DNA of 64,000 nucleotides, from contig JAJLRJ010000004.1 of NCBI GenBank assembly GCA_024195265.1, positions 28,470,434 through 28,534,433 of the forward strand, in the 5' to 3' direction. This document shows positions 24,237-36,130 of this stretch, piece by piece; position 1 is the first letter of the stretch; each line of letters opens with the position of its first letter. The stretch comes from Dendrophyllia cribrosa (Eukaryota > Cnidaria > Anthozoa > Scleractinia > Dendrophylliidae). A model generated the notes under the pieces. The model did no database searches. It worked only from the letters and a program-made list of their open reading frames with translations, and was not told the origin of the DNA. The position numbers were made by a program, and so were the translations under genes.

Positions 24237-25627
24237 ATGTGCTGATCGATTAGGTAATATATATAGATAGGCTGAGCCTAACAGCGTTGCTCTCTGAACG
24301 AGCTTAACTAAGGTGAAAGGTCGGTTCAAGAATTAAGATTGACGACCGGGCTATTTTTCAAATTTAGCAATTCTCAAAAACAGTATTATGCGACGGTCTG
24401 CACAGTACATTTAGACCGTACAAAAGTTCACAAAAACAACTGTTTCTCCATCTAGAATAAATAGTAGGACTACTTTCCGAATAAAATACACTTGTTGCTT
24501 GTCAAAACCTGCCCGAGAAATTGATTTGGAAATCAAAATGGCAAAAATACATATTTGCAAATGATTCTTTATATAAAATCGAATACTAAGATCTTACAGG
24601 ATTTCTCTTCACTTATTCGCGGACTTGAAGCATCATTACAATGATGTTTGTGCGAATTTTTAAAAAGCTTACACGTATTCCAACGTAATGTTTATCTGTC
24701 GTCCGCCCGCATGGCAGAATTGATTGTGCCTGATATAAAATTCCCTGCGGCAGAGTCATTCGCCTTAAATCTAATTAAATTGCCGACCATCACCAAAACA
24801 ATAAATAAAGCATCACCTATACCTTCCCTTGAAGCCTCGGTTTTATTTCTTAGTCGGTCACTTACCACTGCGGTCCGCCGTTTTCCTCGTTTGCATCGCT
24901 AGTCATAAGATTACACATTGCATTTCTTTGCGAAACAGAGCAAAGACACTTTCACCTGATGGATCGATCGACGCACAAGTGACCAATAAAAGCATATCAA
25001 GTCAATTGGAACCCAATAATGGCGATAAAACGCGCTAAATATCGACAAATCCATTGCTAAACAGCGCTAAAGTTAAGCAGCAAAATAATATTTCCCATGG
25101 TTTCGAAATGTATGTCTAGTCTGCCGCAAAGATATCAAATTTACTATTACAGGAAAAGATAACTTTAGACAGGTTGGGATTATTGGGTGCGAAAAGGAAT
25201 GTATGAAAACTAATTAAGATTTATACAAACGCGTGAATTTCCAGGGCGAATTTGGACCCCTAATGCGTGCAATAAAATCGACCCTCTGGCTAGCTTGTGA
25301 TGGTCTGTAATAAAACAAGAAAAATATAATACCTTCTTTGTATTAACTAAGATTAAAAACATAAGATGATTTGAAGGGGTAATAAACACTAAAACGTACA
25401 AGAATTTCAAAAATTTAAATATAAAATGTAAAATCGGACATCTTCTTAGGCACCGACTGAACAGATAAACTGTTAAACGAAATGAGAGATCTAATTTCAC
25501 TTTTCTGGAAAATTGTTTAAAAATTACAAGAGTCATTGAAATAATCCGAAACAAAGTTCCACAGTTCAGCGCCGCTATAACGTATAGAGTTTTTCATAAA
25601 ATATGTGGAAAATCGCGGGACGACGGC
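24237..25627. other. Gene-free stretch
   Basis: No gene recognised. Contains copy 2 of the interspersed repeat (25151-25286), and a phrase near 24338 shared with position 140. Confidence 0.5.
25151..25286 (+). repeat. Interspersed repeat (first copy 11217-11353)
   Basis: Same orientation as the copy at 11217; see that entry. Confidence 0.65.
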
Positions 25628-27456
25628 CTTATTAAGAGCGCATGTTACCAAAAATCAAACAATTTCAAAAATTTCTGGCAATCGAAAAAAAATGGATTTC
25701 GCTTATATTCTCAACTTAGGTAGGCCCTTATGTGAAACAAATCACTGCATAGTCACTTTGGCTAAATATCGATTTGTTTCAGAGAAAATCAATAATAACT
25801 GAATACCGCCAAAATGCCACTTTAGGAACTAAAAATTTATGCCGAGTTTGGAAGCTTCGCGTGAAAAAATAAAGCACTCTAAAGGGACAATACCTGTCAA
25901 ATCTTAGAGAATGACATCGAAAAGGTACATTGAAGGTGATTTTAGCGCTTTGTGTCCTTTAATTTACAAAGTGTAATTAATTTTACTTGACACACTTTTA
26001 ACTCGTTTAAAAATAGGTCAAACTCATCGCTGAATTTATACATGAGCGAAGCGAAATAATTGGTCAAAAATTTGGTATTTGAAAGATGAAGGGATGCTCT
26101 TTTGGATCCCAGAAGGAATTTTTGGGGAAATGAACCAGCGCGATGCTTTCGAATTTCAAAGTTGCTTAAAATTCGTTAATTCAACTGAGCACGCAGAATC
26201 GATCTTATCAGCGTTACGTAAATATCTCGCGCTAAGGTTTAATTCTTCCCCATTTAAAGTTCAAATATTTCAAATTTAAAACATATAATGCTTACCTTGA
26301 TGCTGCTGAAACATTTTTATGAGTGTTGAAGTCTTTGTAATCTTCCTTCATGAAAAAACTCAAACCCGCCGCGAGATTTATTTTCTGTGAAGCGATTTCT
26401 CGTGTACAAATCAAGTAATTTACCCGTTTTGAAGTGACGATTTTTTTCACCCGTTTTTAAATACAGGCCAGTGTCAAGTGCTTAACCCAAGTAGGTTTTA
26501 CTTCTTAACAGTTTGGAATTGAAAAGCAGAAGGCGATCGATCGATTATTTAGGTAAGCGAAAAGTCGTTATCACAAAATCATCTGTTTGTTGCCTTGTGG
26601 AATGTAGCTAATTAATTCAGAAGAGCGCCAATTTGCGGTTAAAACTTTAAGTCTGAAGCTTCGAAATTTAAAACTATAAAGGACAAGAAAATGCTCAGCC
26701 GATCTTTTGGCACGTTGGTCGAAGTGTTAATGTTTTTTATCATTGTAATATTGACGTTAAATAGCAGCCTGTTAACCTGACAGCTAAAAAATATAGTTGC
26801 GTGACAGAGTATATCACTTCCGGGCCGGAAGCATTTATGTTCAGTTTGCTTTTGTTTTCTTTGTACTTTAATTTCCCTATTCTTGTCTTGTTATTCTTAT
26901 TTTTAAGGAAACACAAAATCATATGAAAACAAAATTCATGCCATATAAAACAACTGCACTCTTGTTCTGCAATCTGAACACAGTGTGTAGTCTGGCTGGA
27001 ATGGTGGAAGGGTGTGGCGGGGGGGGGGGGGGGGGGGGGGGGGGGTTGTTGGCTCGAAGATTGACCAAGGCAAGGAGCGAAAATATTGCGAGGGCCCGCG
27101 CACTTCCGGTGTTTTGCTTCCCCCCTGTAAACTTATTAATAAAAATAGTGATTACGAATAGGGATTAAAAATTATAGTAATAACTTTATTATAGTCATAA
27201 ACGATAACTACTGATTTTTTTAAATAAAAAATAGGGTTGAGCAACTTTTATATATAGGGGTATCGAATGGTCCCTTAAAATTTTCAAGTGCTCGCAAAAT
27301 GTGGCCTTTGCTCAATTTGCTCGCAAAATTTAGACCAGTGCTCGCTTGCTTGTGCTCGCAAAGTTTTGCAATTGCTCGCATTCTCGTTAAAATTTGCCGA
27401 TTGCTCGAAATTTCATAAATCGTCATTTGTAGGTTTCTTGGTGCAGAAATAAATGT
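25628..27456 (+). repeat. Left arm of giant inverted duplication
   Basis: About 1.83 kb that matches the reverse complement of 29369-31208 almost throughout. Open frames in one arm have counterparts in the other: the 66-residue frame at 26079 (plus) and that at 30564 (minus) differ at only four residues. The arm contains a G-run at about 27019-27045 and part of the foldback unit at 27247-27786. None of the shared frames looks like a real protein. Confidence 0.85.
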
Positions 27457-27786
27457 TCTGTCAAATGCCATCAAATATACTATTCAATAGGAAGACTTAC
27501 AGAGAGCAATAGATCACAGGGCGTCGAGAGATTGAAAGGATGGGGCATATAAATTCTGATTTGAATAACGTGGGAGATGCCCGGGGGAGAGGTGGCTCTC
27601 AGAAATGAAATTTGTCATTATAATGATACAAGCTAATAAAGTATTGCAAATTTACGAAGTGCTCGCTGCTCGCTTGTTGCTTTTTCTAAAGTGCTCGTTG
27701 CTCGCAAGAGAAATTTGATGACTGCTCGTGCTCGCAAGAAAAAACAATGCTCGCATGCTCGCAAAGACCATTCGATATCCCTGTAT
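27247..27786. repeat. Foldback unit with GCTCGCA-rich interior
   Basis: Left AGGGGTATCGAATGGTC and right its near reverse complement (GACCATTCGATATCCCT). The interior has many copies of GCTCGCA. The inner boundary of the giant inverted repeat falls inside this unit, so the right arm holds only part of it. Confidence 0.6.
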
Positions 27787-28271
27787 ATCATTGGTGATTC
27801 TTTATTTCTCATTATCTATTGTTGCGCTAGAACCGTTTCGGGCTGTCATGGATGCAAAAAACCGTACTCTTCTCTAGGCTAGGCTGCGAGCAGTCTTTTT
27901 CTCATGCTGCCTTTTTTGGCACGAGAAGTCCGCGAGACGAAGCAAACCGTTTTCGTTTTTTTCGTAATTTGCATATTAATTTTATAATTCGCGCATTATC
28001 GGATGTGAGGGAAAAGGAGCGATAGCTCGCAGTCTAGCTCTAGACTGTAAAACGGGTTCAAAACATGCTTTTTTTTTTCAGAAAATCGCCTAGAGAGGTG
28101 ATAAACATGAATCCTCGTGCATAAGCCATGCACGCCCTGAAACACCCTCACTCACTTCACATTTACATTTGCTTAACGCTTCTACTATATGGCGGCGCGA
28201 GGTTAGTCGCACGCAGATACAGTGTATACATATTTCTATATTCAATGTATCCAAACTGCCTTTTTGTGTAT

Positions 28272-28490
28272 TACAGTGCTGCTACTGTTACCGGGGCCAC
28301 CTAGACAACCTTAACCAATCACAAAACAGAACGGGAACAATAGATTCCAAAATTTGCGACTTGAATAATGAAATGTCGAGCACACAACAAAGAAATTTTA
28401 ACTTAAAAATGTTGGAATATATTGTTCCCGTTTTGCTTTGTGATTGATTAACTTTGTCGAGGTGGCCCCGGTAACAGTAGCAGCACTGTA
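28272..28490. repeat. Tc1-like MITE (TACAGTGCTGCTACTGTTAC termini)
   Basis: Arms of about 70 bases in inverted orientation, flanked by TA. The CAGTGCTG start resembles Tc1 family termini. About 219 bases, no transposase. Confidence 0.75.
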
Positions 28491-28745
28491 AATAAATTAC
28501 GTTTATCACTAGCCGGCCTGCTAGAGGCAGTGTCGACGAGTCTCGGGCGCAACTATCTGAGTCATCTTATACAGAGAAATATTGATAAAGTTCTAAAATA
28601 ACGCAACTTTTTTCTCTGGAATACCGTAATTTGTCGTATTTAACATACTACAGGACGTTTCACACCCATTCCCACGCAGTAATTAGAGCGGTAGTTTTCT
28701 ATTCGGGTACTCCGTTATCGCGGGAAACTGATCTCTGGCGGTAGG

Positions 28746-28896
28746 GTCGCAGCTCTTAGAAGCCTCTATTTTCATTGGCCTTGTAAAACACAGCTGTAAT
28801 TGTTTTTAGGGTAAGGGTCCATTGTTGTGTTGTTTGTCCTATTGTTAGGTCTAAGTGTATCAAGCCAATGGTGTGAGACCTTCTAAGAGCTGCGAC
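28746..28896. repeat. Short inverted-repeat element
   Basis: GTCGCAGCTCTTAGAAG at the left and its reverse complement at the right, about 150 bases apart. Confidence 0.55.
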
Positions 28897-29368
28897 ATCA
28901 CCCATCTCTGGGCTGCAAATAGTTATACAAAGTACATGCAAAAAAATTAAAAAAGTATCGGTGCTACTTACATCAGGTCACGTACTAAAGTTTGTTCTTT
29001 TGCCGAGAAAAAAGGAAAGATCTGGACGTTTTTTTATTTCACAGCAGTATGTGCGCGTATAACCGTATGCACGCTGGTTATTCGAAATTTCTTATTGGAT
29101 AAACAGATGTTTTTGTACCTATTTCACGAAAAGTTTAAGATCAAGTACCTGCCAAATATATATTGCTCGAAGGGGTGGTGAAATTTGAATTCACGGTACC
29201 GCTGGAAAATTGCCGGTTTAGACTTGCCGTAGAAATTTACCTCACTTATTCTCTCTGCACTGACTACATGTACATCTGCCTACCAAATCCTCTAGAAGGT
29301 GAATATATGGTTGCTTTCGCTTCCTTGAAATGGCGGATACATCCATTTCCATTTATTTCTTTTATTTT

Positions 29369-29774
29369 ACATTTATTTCTGCACCAAGAAACCGTGCTAC
29401 AAATGACGATTTATGAAATTTCGAGCAATCAGCAAATTTTAACGAGAATGCGAGCAATTGCAAAAATTTTGCGAGCACAAGCAAGCGAGCACTGGTCTAA
29501 ATTTTGCGAACAAATTGAGCAAAGGCCACATTTTACGAAAATTTTAAGGGACCATTCAATACCCCTATATATAAAAGTTGCTCAACCCTATTTTTTATTA
29601 AAAAAAATCAATAATTATCGTTTATGACTATAATAAAGTTATTAATCTAATATTTAATCCCTATTCGTAATCACTATTTTTATTAATAAGTTTACTAGGG
29701 GGAAGTAAAACACCGGAAGTGCGCGGCCCTCGCAATATTTTCGCTCCTTGCCTTGGTCAATCTTCGAGCCAACG

Positions 29775-29825
<51 letters not shown>

Positions 29826-31208
29826 CCACACCCTTCCACCATTCCAGCCAGACTACACACTGTGTTCAGATTGCAGAATAATAGTGCAGTTTTATATGGC
29901 ATGAATTTTGTTTTCATATGATTTTGTGTTTCCTTAAAAACAACAATAACAAGACAAGAATAGGGAAATTTAAAAAGTACAAAGAAAACAAAAGCAAACT
30001 GAACATAAATGCTTCCGGCCCGGAAGTGATATACTCTGTCACGCAACTATATTTTTTAGCTGTCAGGTTAACAGGCTGCTATTTAACGTCAATATTACAA
30101 TGATAAAAAACATTAACACTTCGACCAACGTGCCAAAAGATCGGCTGAGCATTTTCTTGTCCTTTATAGTTTTAAATTTCGAAGCTTCAGACTTAAAGTT
30201 TTAACCGCAAATTGGCGCTCTTCTGAATTAATTAGCTACATTCCACAAGGCAACAAACAGATGATTTTGTGATAACGACTTTTCGCTTACCTAAATAATC
30301 GATCGATCGCCTTCTGCTTTTCAATTCCAAACTGTTAAGAAGTAAAACCTACTTAAGTTAAGCACTTGACACTGGCCTGTATTTAAAAACGGGTGAAAAA
30401 AATCGTCACTTCAAAACGGGTAAATTACTTGATTTGTACACGAGAAATCGCTTCACAGTATATAAATCTCGCGGCGGGCTTGAGTTTTTTCATGAAGGAA
30501 GATTACAAAGACTTCAACACTCATAAAAATGTTTCAGCAGCATCAAGGTAAGCATTACATGTTTTAAATTTGAAATATTTGAACTTTAAATGGGGAAGAA
30601 TTAAACCTTAGCGCGAGATATTTACATAACGCTGATAAAATCGATTCTGCGTGCTCAGTTGAATTAACGAATTTTAAGCAACTTTGAAATTCGAAAGCAT
30701 CGCGCTTGATCATTTCCCCAAAAATTCCTTCTGGGATCCAAAAGAACATCCCTTCATCTTTCAAATACCAAATTTTTGACCAATTATTTCACTTCGCTCA
30801 TGTTTAAATTCAACGATGAGTTTGACCTATTTTTAAACGAGTTAAAAGTGTGTCAAGTAAAATTAATTACACTTTGTAAATTAAAGGACACAAAGCGCTA
30901 AAATCACCTTCAATGTACCTTTTTTATGTCATTCTCTACGATTTGACAGGTATTGTCCCTTTAGAGTGCTTTATTTTTTCACGCGAAGCTTCCAAACTCG
31001 GCATAAATTTTTAGTCCCTAAAGTGGCATTTTGACGGTATTCAGTTATTATCGATTTTCTCTGAAAAAATCGATATTTAGCCAAACTGACTACGCAGTGA
31101 TTTGTTTCACATAAGGGCCTACCTAAGTTGAGAATATAAGCGAAATCCATTTTTCGCCAGTTGCCGGCGAATGTTTGACCGTTGGTAACATTGGCTCTTA
31201 ACTCCTTC
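29369..31208 (-). repeat. Right arm of giant inverted duplication
   Basis: Reverse complement of 25628-27456. It contains a pure C-run of about 48 bases (29776-29823), against a shorter G-run in the left arm, so the homopolymer has changed length since duplication. Confidence 0.85.
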
Positions 31209-31990
31209 TCCATACAGCTAAATCTGATATCAACGAGGGCATATTATCGCTAACTATGTTGTAAAATAATTAACGAGACTTAATTTGTACATATCATAAA
31301 TCGAGTCCCACTGGGCAACTTCCATGACTGTTTTCGATGGTGTATCCCATGCCATGGTAAATTAAAAATTAGTCTTCCAGCCCTACAGTGTAGGGCCAAG
31401 GTATTGCAATTTCCACAGATGCTGATACCGTATGTCACAGAAGGGAGGATCATCTTGAAATATAAGTCAAGAAAGATATTTTGTTTTTAGAAAAGAGTAC
31501 TTTTTCAGCAACTTTAGTTTGTTGACAAAGTTGATCTTTAAATCTGTGAGATGCTTCGTCCACGTAAGTTTTTGGTCTTAATCGTTTCGTTACCAGTTGC
31601 TTGTAACACTTGTGAACATATCTTATATTCTTTAGAGTTTCAGTCTTGTTCTGGATAGTTACTCCGCTTTTTCCATACACCCAGTTTCCATGTAAAAAGT
31701 GAAATCTATTTAACTTAAGTTATTTCTAAATTGTAACTGATATGTTACGATCAAAACATTCCTTGTAATCTTTCTGTGGTTTATAGCGCTGTGCTTTGGG
31801 AAAGATGTTGAGTGCTCAAATGAGCATACGAGCATTACCTGTCGTGCATCCAAAAATGGTTATAGGCTTGATATCTAGCCGGTATAATCTTAATTATTGA
31901 TTGGCTAAACATAGCAAATGTTTTTTATTAAACCTATTCTAGGTCGCTATATGAAGAACCATTAAAACTACAGCATCGATACATGTCGAC
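31209..31990. promoter_or_regulatory. Upstream region of the galactosyltransferase gene
   Basis: About 780 bases of unique-looking AT-rich sequence between the inverted repeat and the ATG. The promoter is presumably here, but I see no decisive TATA box or splice acceptor close to the ATG. Confidence 0.3.
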
Positions 31991-33031
31991 ATGGTCTACA
32001 GGATAAGCAGAACAAGACTCAAACACCTTTTTTCTGCCGCTGTAATACTTGGAGTAGCGTGGTGTTGTTGGGCTTCCTTTGTTTACTACAAGTCGGTTCT
32101 GTCTTCCAATCCACAGGATTTGGAAAGACTCCATACAGAGCTGGCGAACGAAGCAAGGCTTTTCACAACTGTCAAATCGCCGATAAATTCATTTCAACAC
32201 AACAAAACCTACGTTGATGCGAAAGCAACGCAACTTCCCACAACACTAATACAAAGTGCATCCTTCATTAACAAGCACAAATCAACTCTTGTCACCAGCA
32301 CAACTTGTGGGCAACATTACTTTCTTCTTATTGCAGTCTCCACGGCGCCTTCTAATGTGCAAAGAAGGAAAGACATCCGCCAAACTTGGGGAGTTGACAC
32401 TGCTATAAAACCGCGATGGAAGACTGTCTTTCTTGTTGCTCGAACTCGAATGCAAAACGAGTCCGATTCATTGTTGCAAGAGAATGACGCTTTCGGAGAT
32501 TTAGTGCGAGCGAACTATTTTGAGGATTACTGGAATCAGACCCTCAAGATACAAATGGGCTTTGAATGGGCTGCAAGATACTGCAATTTCACATATCTTC
32601 TAAAAGCCGATGACGATGTTTTTGTTAACCCCAAAGGGTTAATTTCCCTTTTGAATGACCCTAACACGCCTCGAGTAAAGCTGTACATGGGACAGCGTTA
32701 CACAAATATGCAGCCTCACAGAAAGGGGAAATGGAAATTTTGCTACGAAGAGTATAACAAGACAGACTACCCGGATTTTTGCCCTGGTTTTGGAATTGTC
32801 CTGTCAAATGATGTTGTGCATTTGTTTGTAGATTTATTTGAAGTTGTACCAAAGTTCAGACTTGATGATGTTTACATTGCCATGCTCGCAGAGAAAGCGG
32901 GGATAAAACCTGTGAACAACGCCAGATTTTGTGTATATGAGCCGTCGCCCTCCTGTGTCCCAAATAAACAACATTTGGTATGGCATGGCGTAACAGGAGA
33001 ATGTCTATTTAAACTTTTTAAAGACATATAG
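31991..33031 (+). CDS. Beta-1,3-galactosyltransferase-like, GT31 family
   Basis: A 346-residue uninterrupted single-exon frame, normal length for the family. These are Golgi type II membrane enzymes that transfer a sugar from a UDP donor in beta-1,3 linkage. Residues 14-33 form the signal anchor. Residues 113-134 carry the first family block ending RRKDIRQTWG. The DxD metal/UDP-binding motif is KADDDVFVN at 205-213, and PDFCPGFG at 261-268 is the third block. LDDVYIAMLA at 291-300 corresponds to the usual EDVY block, with Leu-Asp in place of Glu. Five N-glycosylation sequons occur (about 71, 156, 182, 199, 256). Exact donor and acceptor cannot be told from sequence. It is the only convincing intact cellular gene here; single-exon members of this family are common in animals. 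Confidence 0.9.
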   Translation: MVYRISRTRLKHLFSAAVILGVAWCCWASFVYYKSVLSSNPQDLERLHTELANEARLFTTVKSPINSFQHNKTYVDAKATQLPTTLIQSASFINKHKSTLVTSTTCGQHYFLLIAVSTAPSNVQRRKDIRQTWGVDTAIKPRWKTVFLVARTRMQNESDSLLQENDAFGDLVRANYFEDYWNQTLKIQMGFEWAARYCNFTYLLKADDDVFVNPKGLISLLNDPNTPRVKLYMGQRYTNMQPHRKGKWKFCYEEYNKTDYPDFCPGFGIVLSNDVVHLFVDLFEVVPKFRLDDVYIAMLAEKAGIKPVNNARFCVYEPSPSCVPNKQHLVWHGVTGECLFKLFKDI

Positions 33032-33108
33032 AAAGCGACAACATTAACTTATCCTTTCATACATGTACATACATACATGCACACAGACAAATGCATAGAC
33101 ACAAACAA

Positions 33109-33148
<40 letters not shown>
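33109..33148 (+). repeat. ACAG microsatellite
   Basis: About ten ACAG units just downstream of the galactosyltransferase stop, preceded by a short ACAT-rich run. Confidence 0.95.
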
Positions 33149-33149
<1 letters not shown>

Positions 33150-34401
33150 AAAACACAGATAGTACACACCTGTTTACGTTTTACTGAAAAAAAAAACGAC
33201 TTTCACTTCATTTTTTTCATTTTTCATTTATTTGTTTTCTCCAAACCTTTACAGATGAATAATTAAATTAAGTCACATTATATAAGGAAGGAGAGGAGAG
33301 GGGCACGTCTAGATAAACTAATATTGTGCCCCCTAAAGTTATATAAGTACAGTATAAACAAAAAACTTGTAATTTTTTACTTGCCTTAAGGACGGCGCCT
33401 CCTAATACCAAGGTATTTTTCCCGGTTTTTGACTATGCGGGAAAAGTAGATCTAACCAGAGGCTATTGGAATCCAAAGAGAAAATTGGGGGGTACCGTGC
33501 ATTTTTCAGAGATAATTGAGCTATGCTGATATCAGCATTTTTTTTGAAAAAAGGAAAAGTAGATTTTTTTCGCGGATTTCCTTAGAATTCGCCTTTACAT
33601 ATACAAAAGCAACAATAATTCTAAACGTCTTTAAAATACATAACGAATGGTAACATAACAACTACTGTTTATATGTTTTTTATTACAAAATTATCGCAAC
33701 GGGAGCCATCATCGTCCCTGACAGCTTTCCCACGTTTGCCAAAAATACGGTCTTAATAACGTTTTCCCACAACCAAAAATTGTGTGCTTGTAAGACTTAC
33801 CACTTCCATTTTATAAGATAAAAAGTACGGGTCACCACGCGTTTTTACAAGTTATATAAGTTGTTTTCAACTTTTACGGAATGGCTTTCGGGGTCCGCGA
33901 CATTTTTTTCTATGCCATCCCTAATAAGTTAAATATTGTGCGTGTCTTTTTCGGGGGCATGCTGGGATTTCCACTCGACGGCTTACCGTTAAAAACTTTT
34001 ACTTTCAGGTACAATAAAAAGACAAACATTGTAGAATTCAAAGTTAATTCCATTTGTAGCTGTAAGTTGCTCTTTGCTCTTTTCAGAAACATTCTTCGGA
34101 GATTTCAAAGTCAAGCAGCACAGTAAAGGAGTAAAAACGCAAAATTGGTTCACTTCCATTGATCTACAGTGGATCTACGGATTTAAGTTAAGGTGGTTCG
34201 ATACAGTTTTCTGGAGACCGTACCAACATTTTTCAATCGGCTTTTAAGCGGTCTTCTCCAAGTCAGATCAACGTGAAATTTTCACCACTAACTGGTTTTG
34301 AATTGAAGTTTGGCAAGATATATTTTCTGGTAAAATCGATATTACCATGACAATGATAAACAAGAAACTTAGAAATCAGTAAAAGTGAAATTGAGCCCGT
34401 T

Positions 34402-35767
34402 TAAGATTTCGCATTGAAAATCCCACATAGGCATCTTAAAATATGGTATATGGCATATATATTTTGCAAGAATAAAAAAATTCTGTATGTTTGAATTAAA
34501 ATAAATCGCAATAACATTTCAAACCTTACTATTTGTGTACTGGTATTAAATTGATCGAGAGATTAACACTGGTTTTGTGAAATTACTTAATGATAATGTC
34601 AAAAAGTAGCTTGATGTTATGTTTGTAAACCCTGAAAGTTTTGTTTACTTTCTCTTTTGCGATCTTGAGAACTACCTTTTTTCCTAACATCGCATCATGT
34701 GCAATTTTTGGGTATTTTTCGATTTTAATGACTTTTGCAAAAATCTGAGAAACGGCTCGATGGATTTTTTTAAAACATTCACTGTGCATGCTTACCGATG
34801 TGCAAAATATTATCTGAAAGTTTCATTAGCATTGATTCACTGGAACGCCTTTAAATTTAAAGATGAAGACGACGTACGAACCGGCCGAAAAAATGGCGTT
34901 ACAAATTTACTTTTTTAAGTTATTCTCAGTAATGATTTCAAATCAATGCGCACTACATTCTTCCGTGATTAAAACATTGCAATGTACGCTCTTTGATGCA
35001 AATTTCTTTGCATCTGTTTTCTTTTGCGTTCAAAACGCCTGCTGTAAAAACGTTTTCAAAACGCAAAAGGGCATTTATTGCTCAAAATAATCCTAAAAAG
35101 AGACTTAAGGGAATCTGGAAAGTAGCAAGGAGAGTAATAAGGTACAATCATGCTCGAATATAGATAATAATAGATGCACAGCAGATCACAACGAAAGTAT
35201 AAATCACGGAGGAATGCAGTGTGCATTGATTTGAAATCATTATTAAGCATAACTTAAAAAAGTAAATTTGTAACGCCATTTTTTCGGCCGGTTCGAACGT
35301 CGTTTTCATCTTTAAATTTAAAGGCGTTCCAGTGAATCAATGGCAATGAAACTTTCAGATAATATTTTGCACATCGGTAAGCATGCACAGTGAATGTTTT
35401 AAAAAAATCCATCGAGCCGTTTCTCAGATTTTTGCAAAAGCCATTAAAACTACCCAAAAATTGCACATGAAGTGATGTTAGGAAAACAGGTAGTTCTCAA
35501 GATCGCAAAAGAGAAAGTAAACAAAACTTTCAGGGTTTACAAACATAACATCAAGCTACTTTTTGACATTATCATTAAGTAGTAATTTCACAAAACCAGT
35601 GTTAATCTCTCGATCAATTTAATACCAGTACACAAATAGTAAGGTTTGAAATGTTATTGCGATTTATTTTAATTCAAACATACAGAATTTTTTTATTCTT
35701 GCAAAATATAATGCCGTATACCATATTTTAAGATGCCTATGTGGGATTTTCAATGCGAAATCTTAAG
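34402..35767. repeat. Long palindrome (arms about 570 bp, spacer about 230 bp)
   Basis: 34402-34970 matches the reverse complement of 35202-35767, with few differences. The frame at 34697 (plus) and that at 35254 (minus) translate almost identically for this reason. Not coding. Confidence 0.85.
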
Positions 35768-36103
35768 AGTGGCTTTCCCTAAATACCAACTATAGCCGTG
35801 CAAGATAGAAAAATCGAAATCGCCCAAACTTTGCCACAATAAAGACCTTAGAAAACTATTTTAGAAAATATAGGTTTCAGCTGTTTTGGATTTATATATT
35901 CCAAGCATGACAATATTTTGATATTTACCCTTGCCAGGGGCCTCAGACAGGCAAAAAATGCCCTTTTTAGTTGGCATCGTGTGCAAAATTTAAAACAGGC
36001 TGGATCACTATTTCACTACTTTAGAATCCAGCGATCCTTTCTTTACCTTTTTCCGTTATTAGAATGTAATAATATTTCAACTGCAATTTTTGGGAATTTT
36101 TTT

Positions 36104-36130
36104 TAAGTTACCGTTACAAACGGTAACTTA
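36104..36130. repeat. Perfect hairpin
   Basis: TAAGTTACCGTT, a 3-base loop, then AACGGTAACTTA. Stem of 12 pairs in AT-rich surroundings. Confidence 0.8.

Larger units (their letters stand above)
27457..29368. other. Spacer between arms of the giant inverted repeat
   Basis: About 1.9 kb without genes. It holds a Tc1-like MITE (28272-28490) and a smaller inverted repeat (28746-28896). Confidence 0.6.

Noticed and set aside
25605..31213. Pairs of similar short frames on opposite strands
   Set aside because: They result from the large inverted duplication; none shows a domain.
33109..33148. Possible CRISPR-like repeat array
   Set aside because: Simple ACAG microsatellite without spacers; none of the other tandem units in the window has unique spacers either.
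34583..35466. Frames of about 70 residues repeated on both strands
   Set aside because: Product of the palindrome within the TTAA element.
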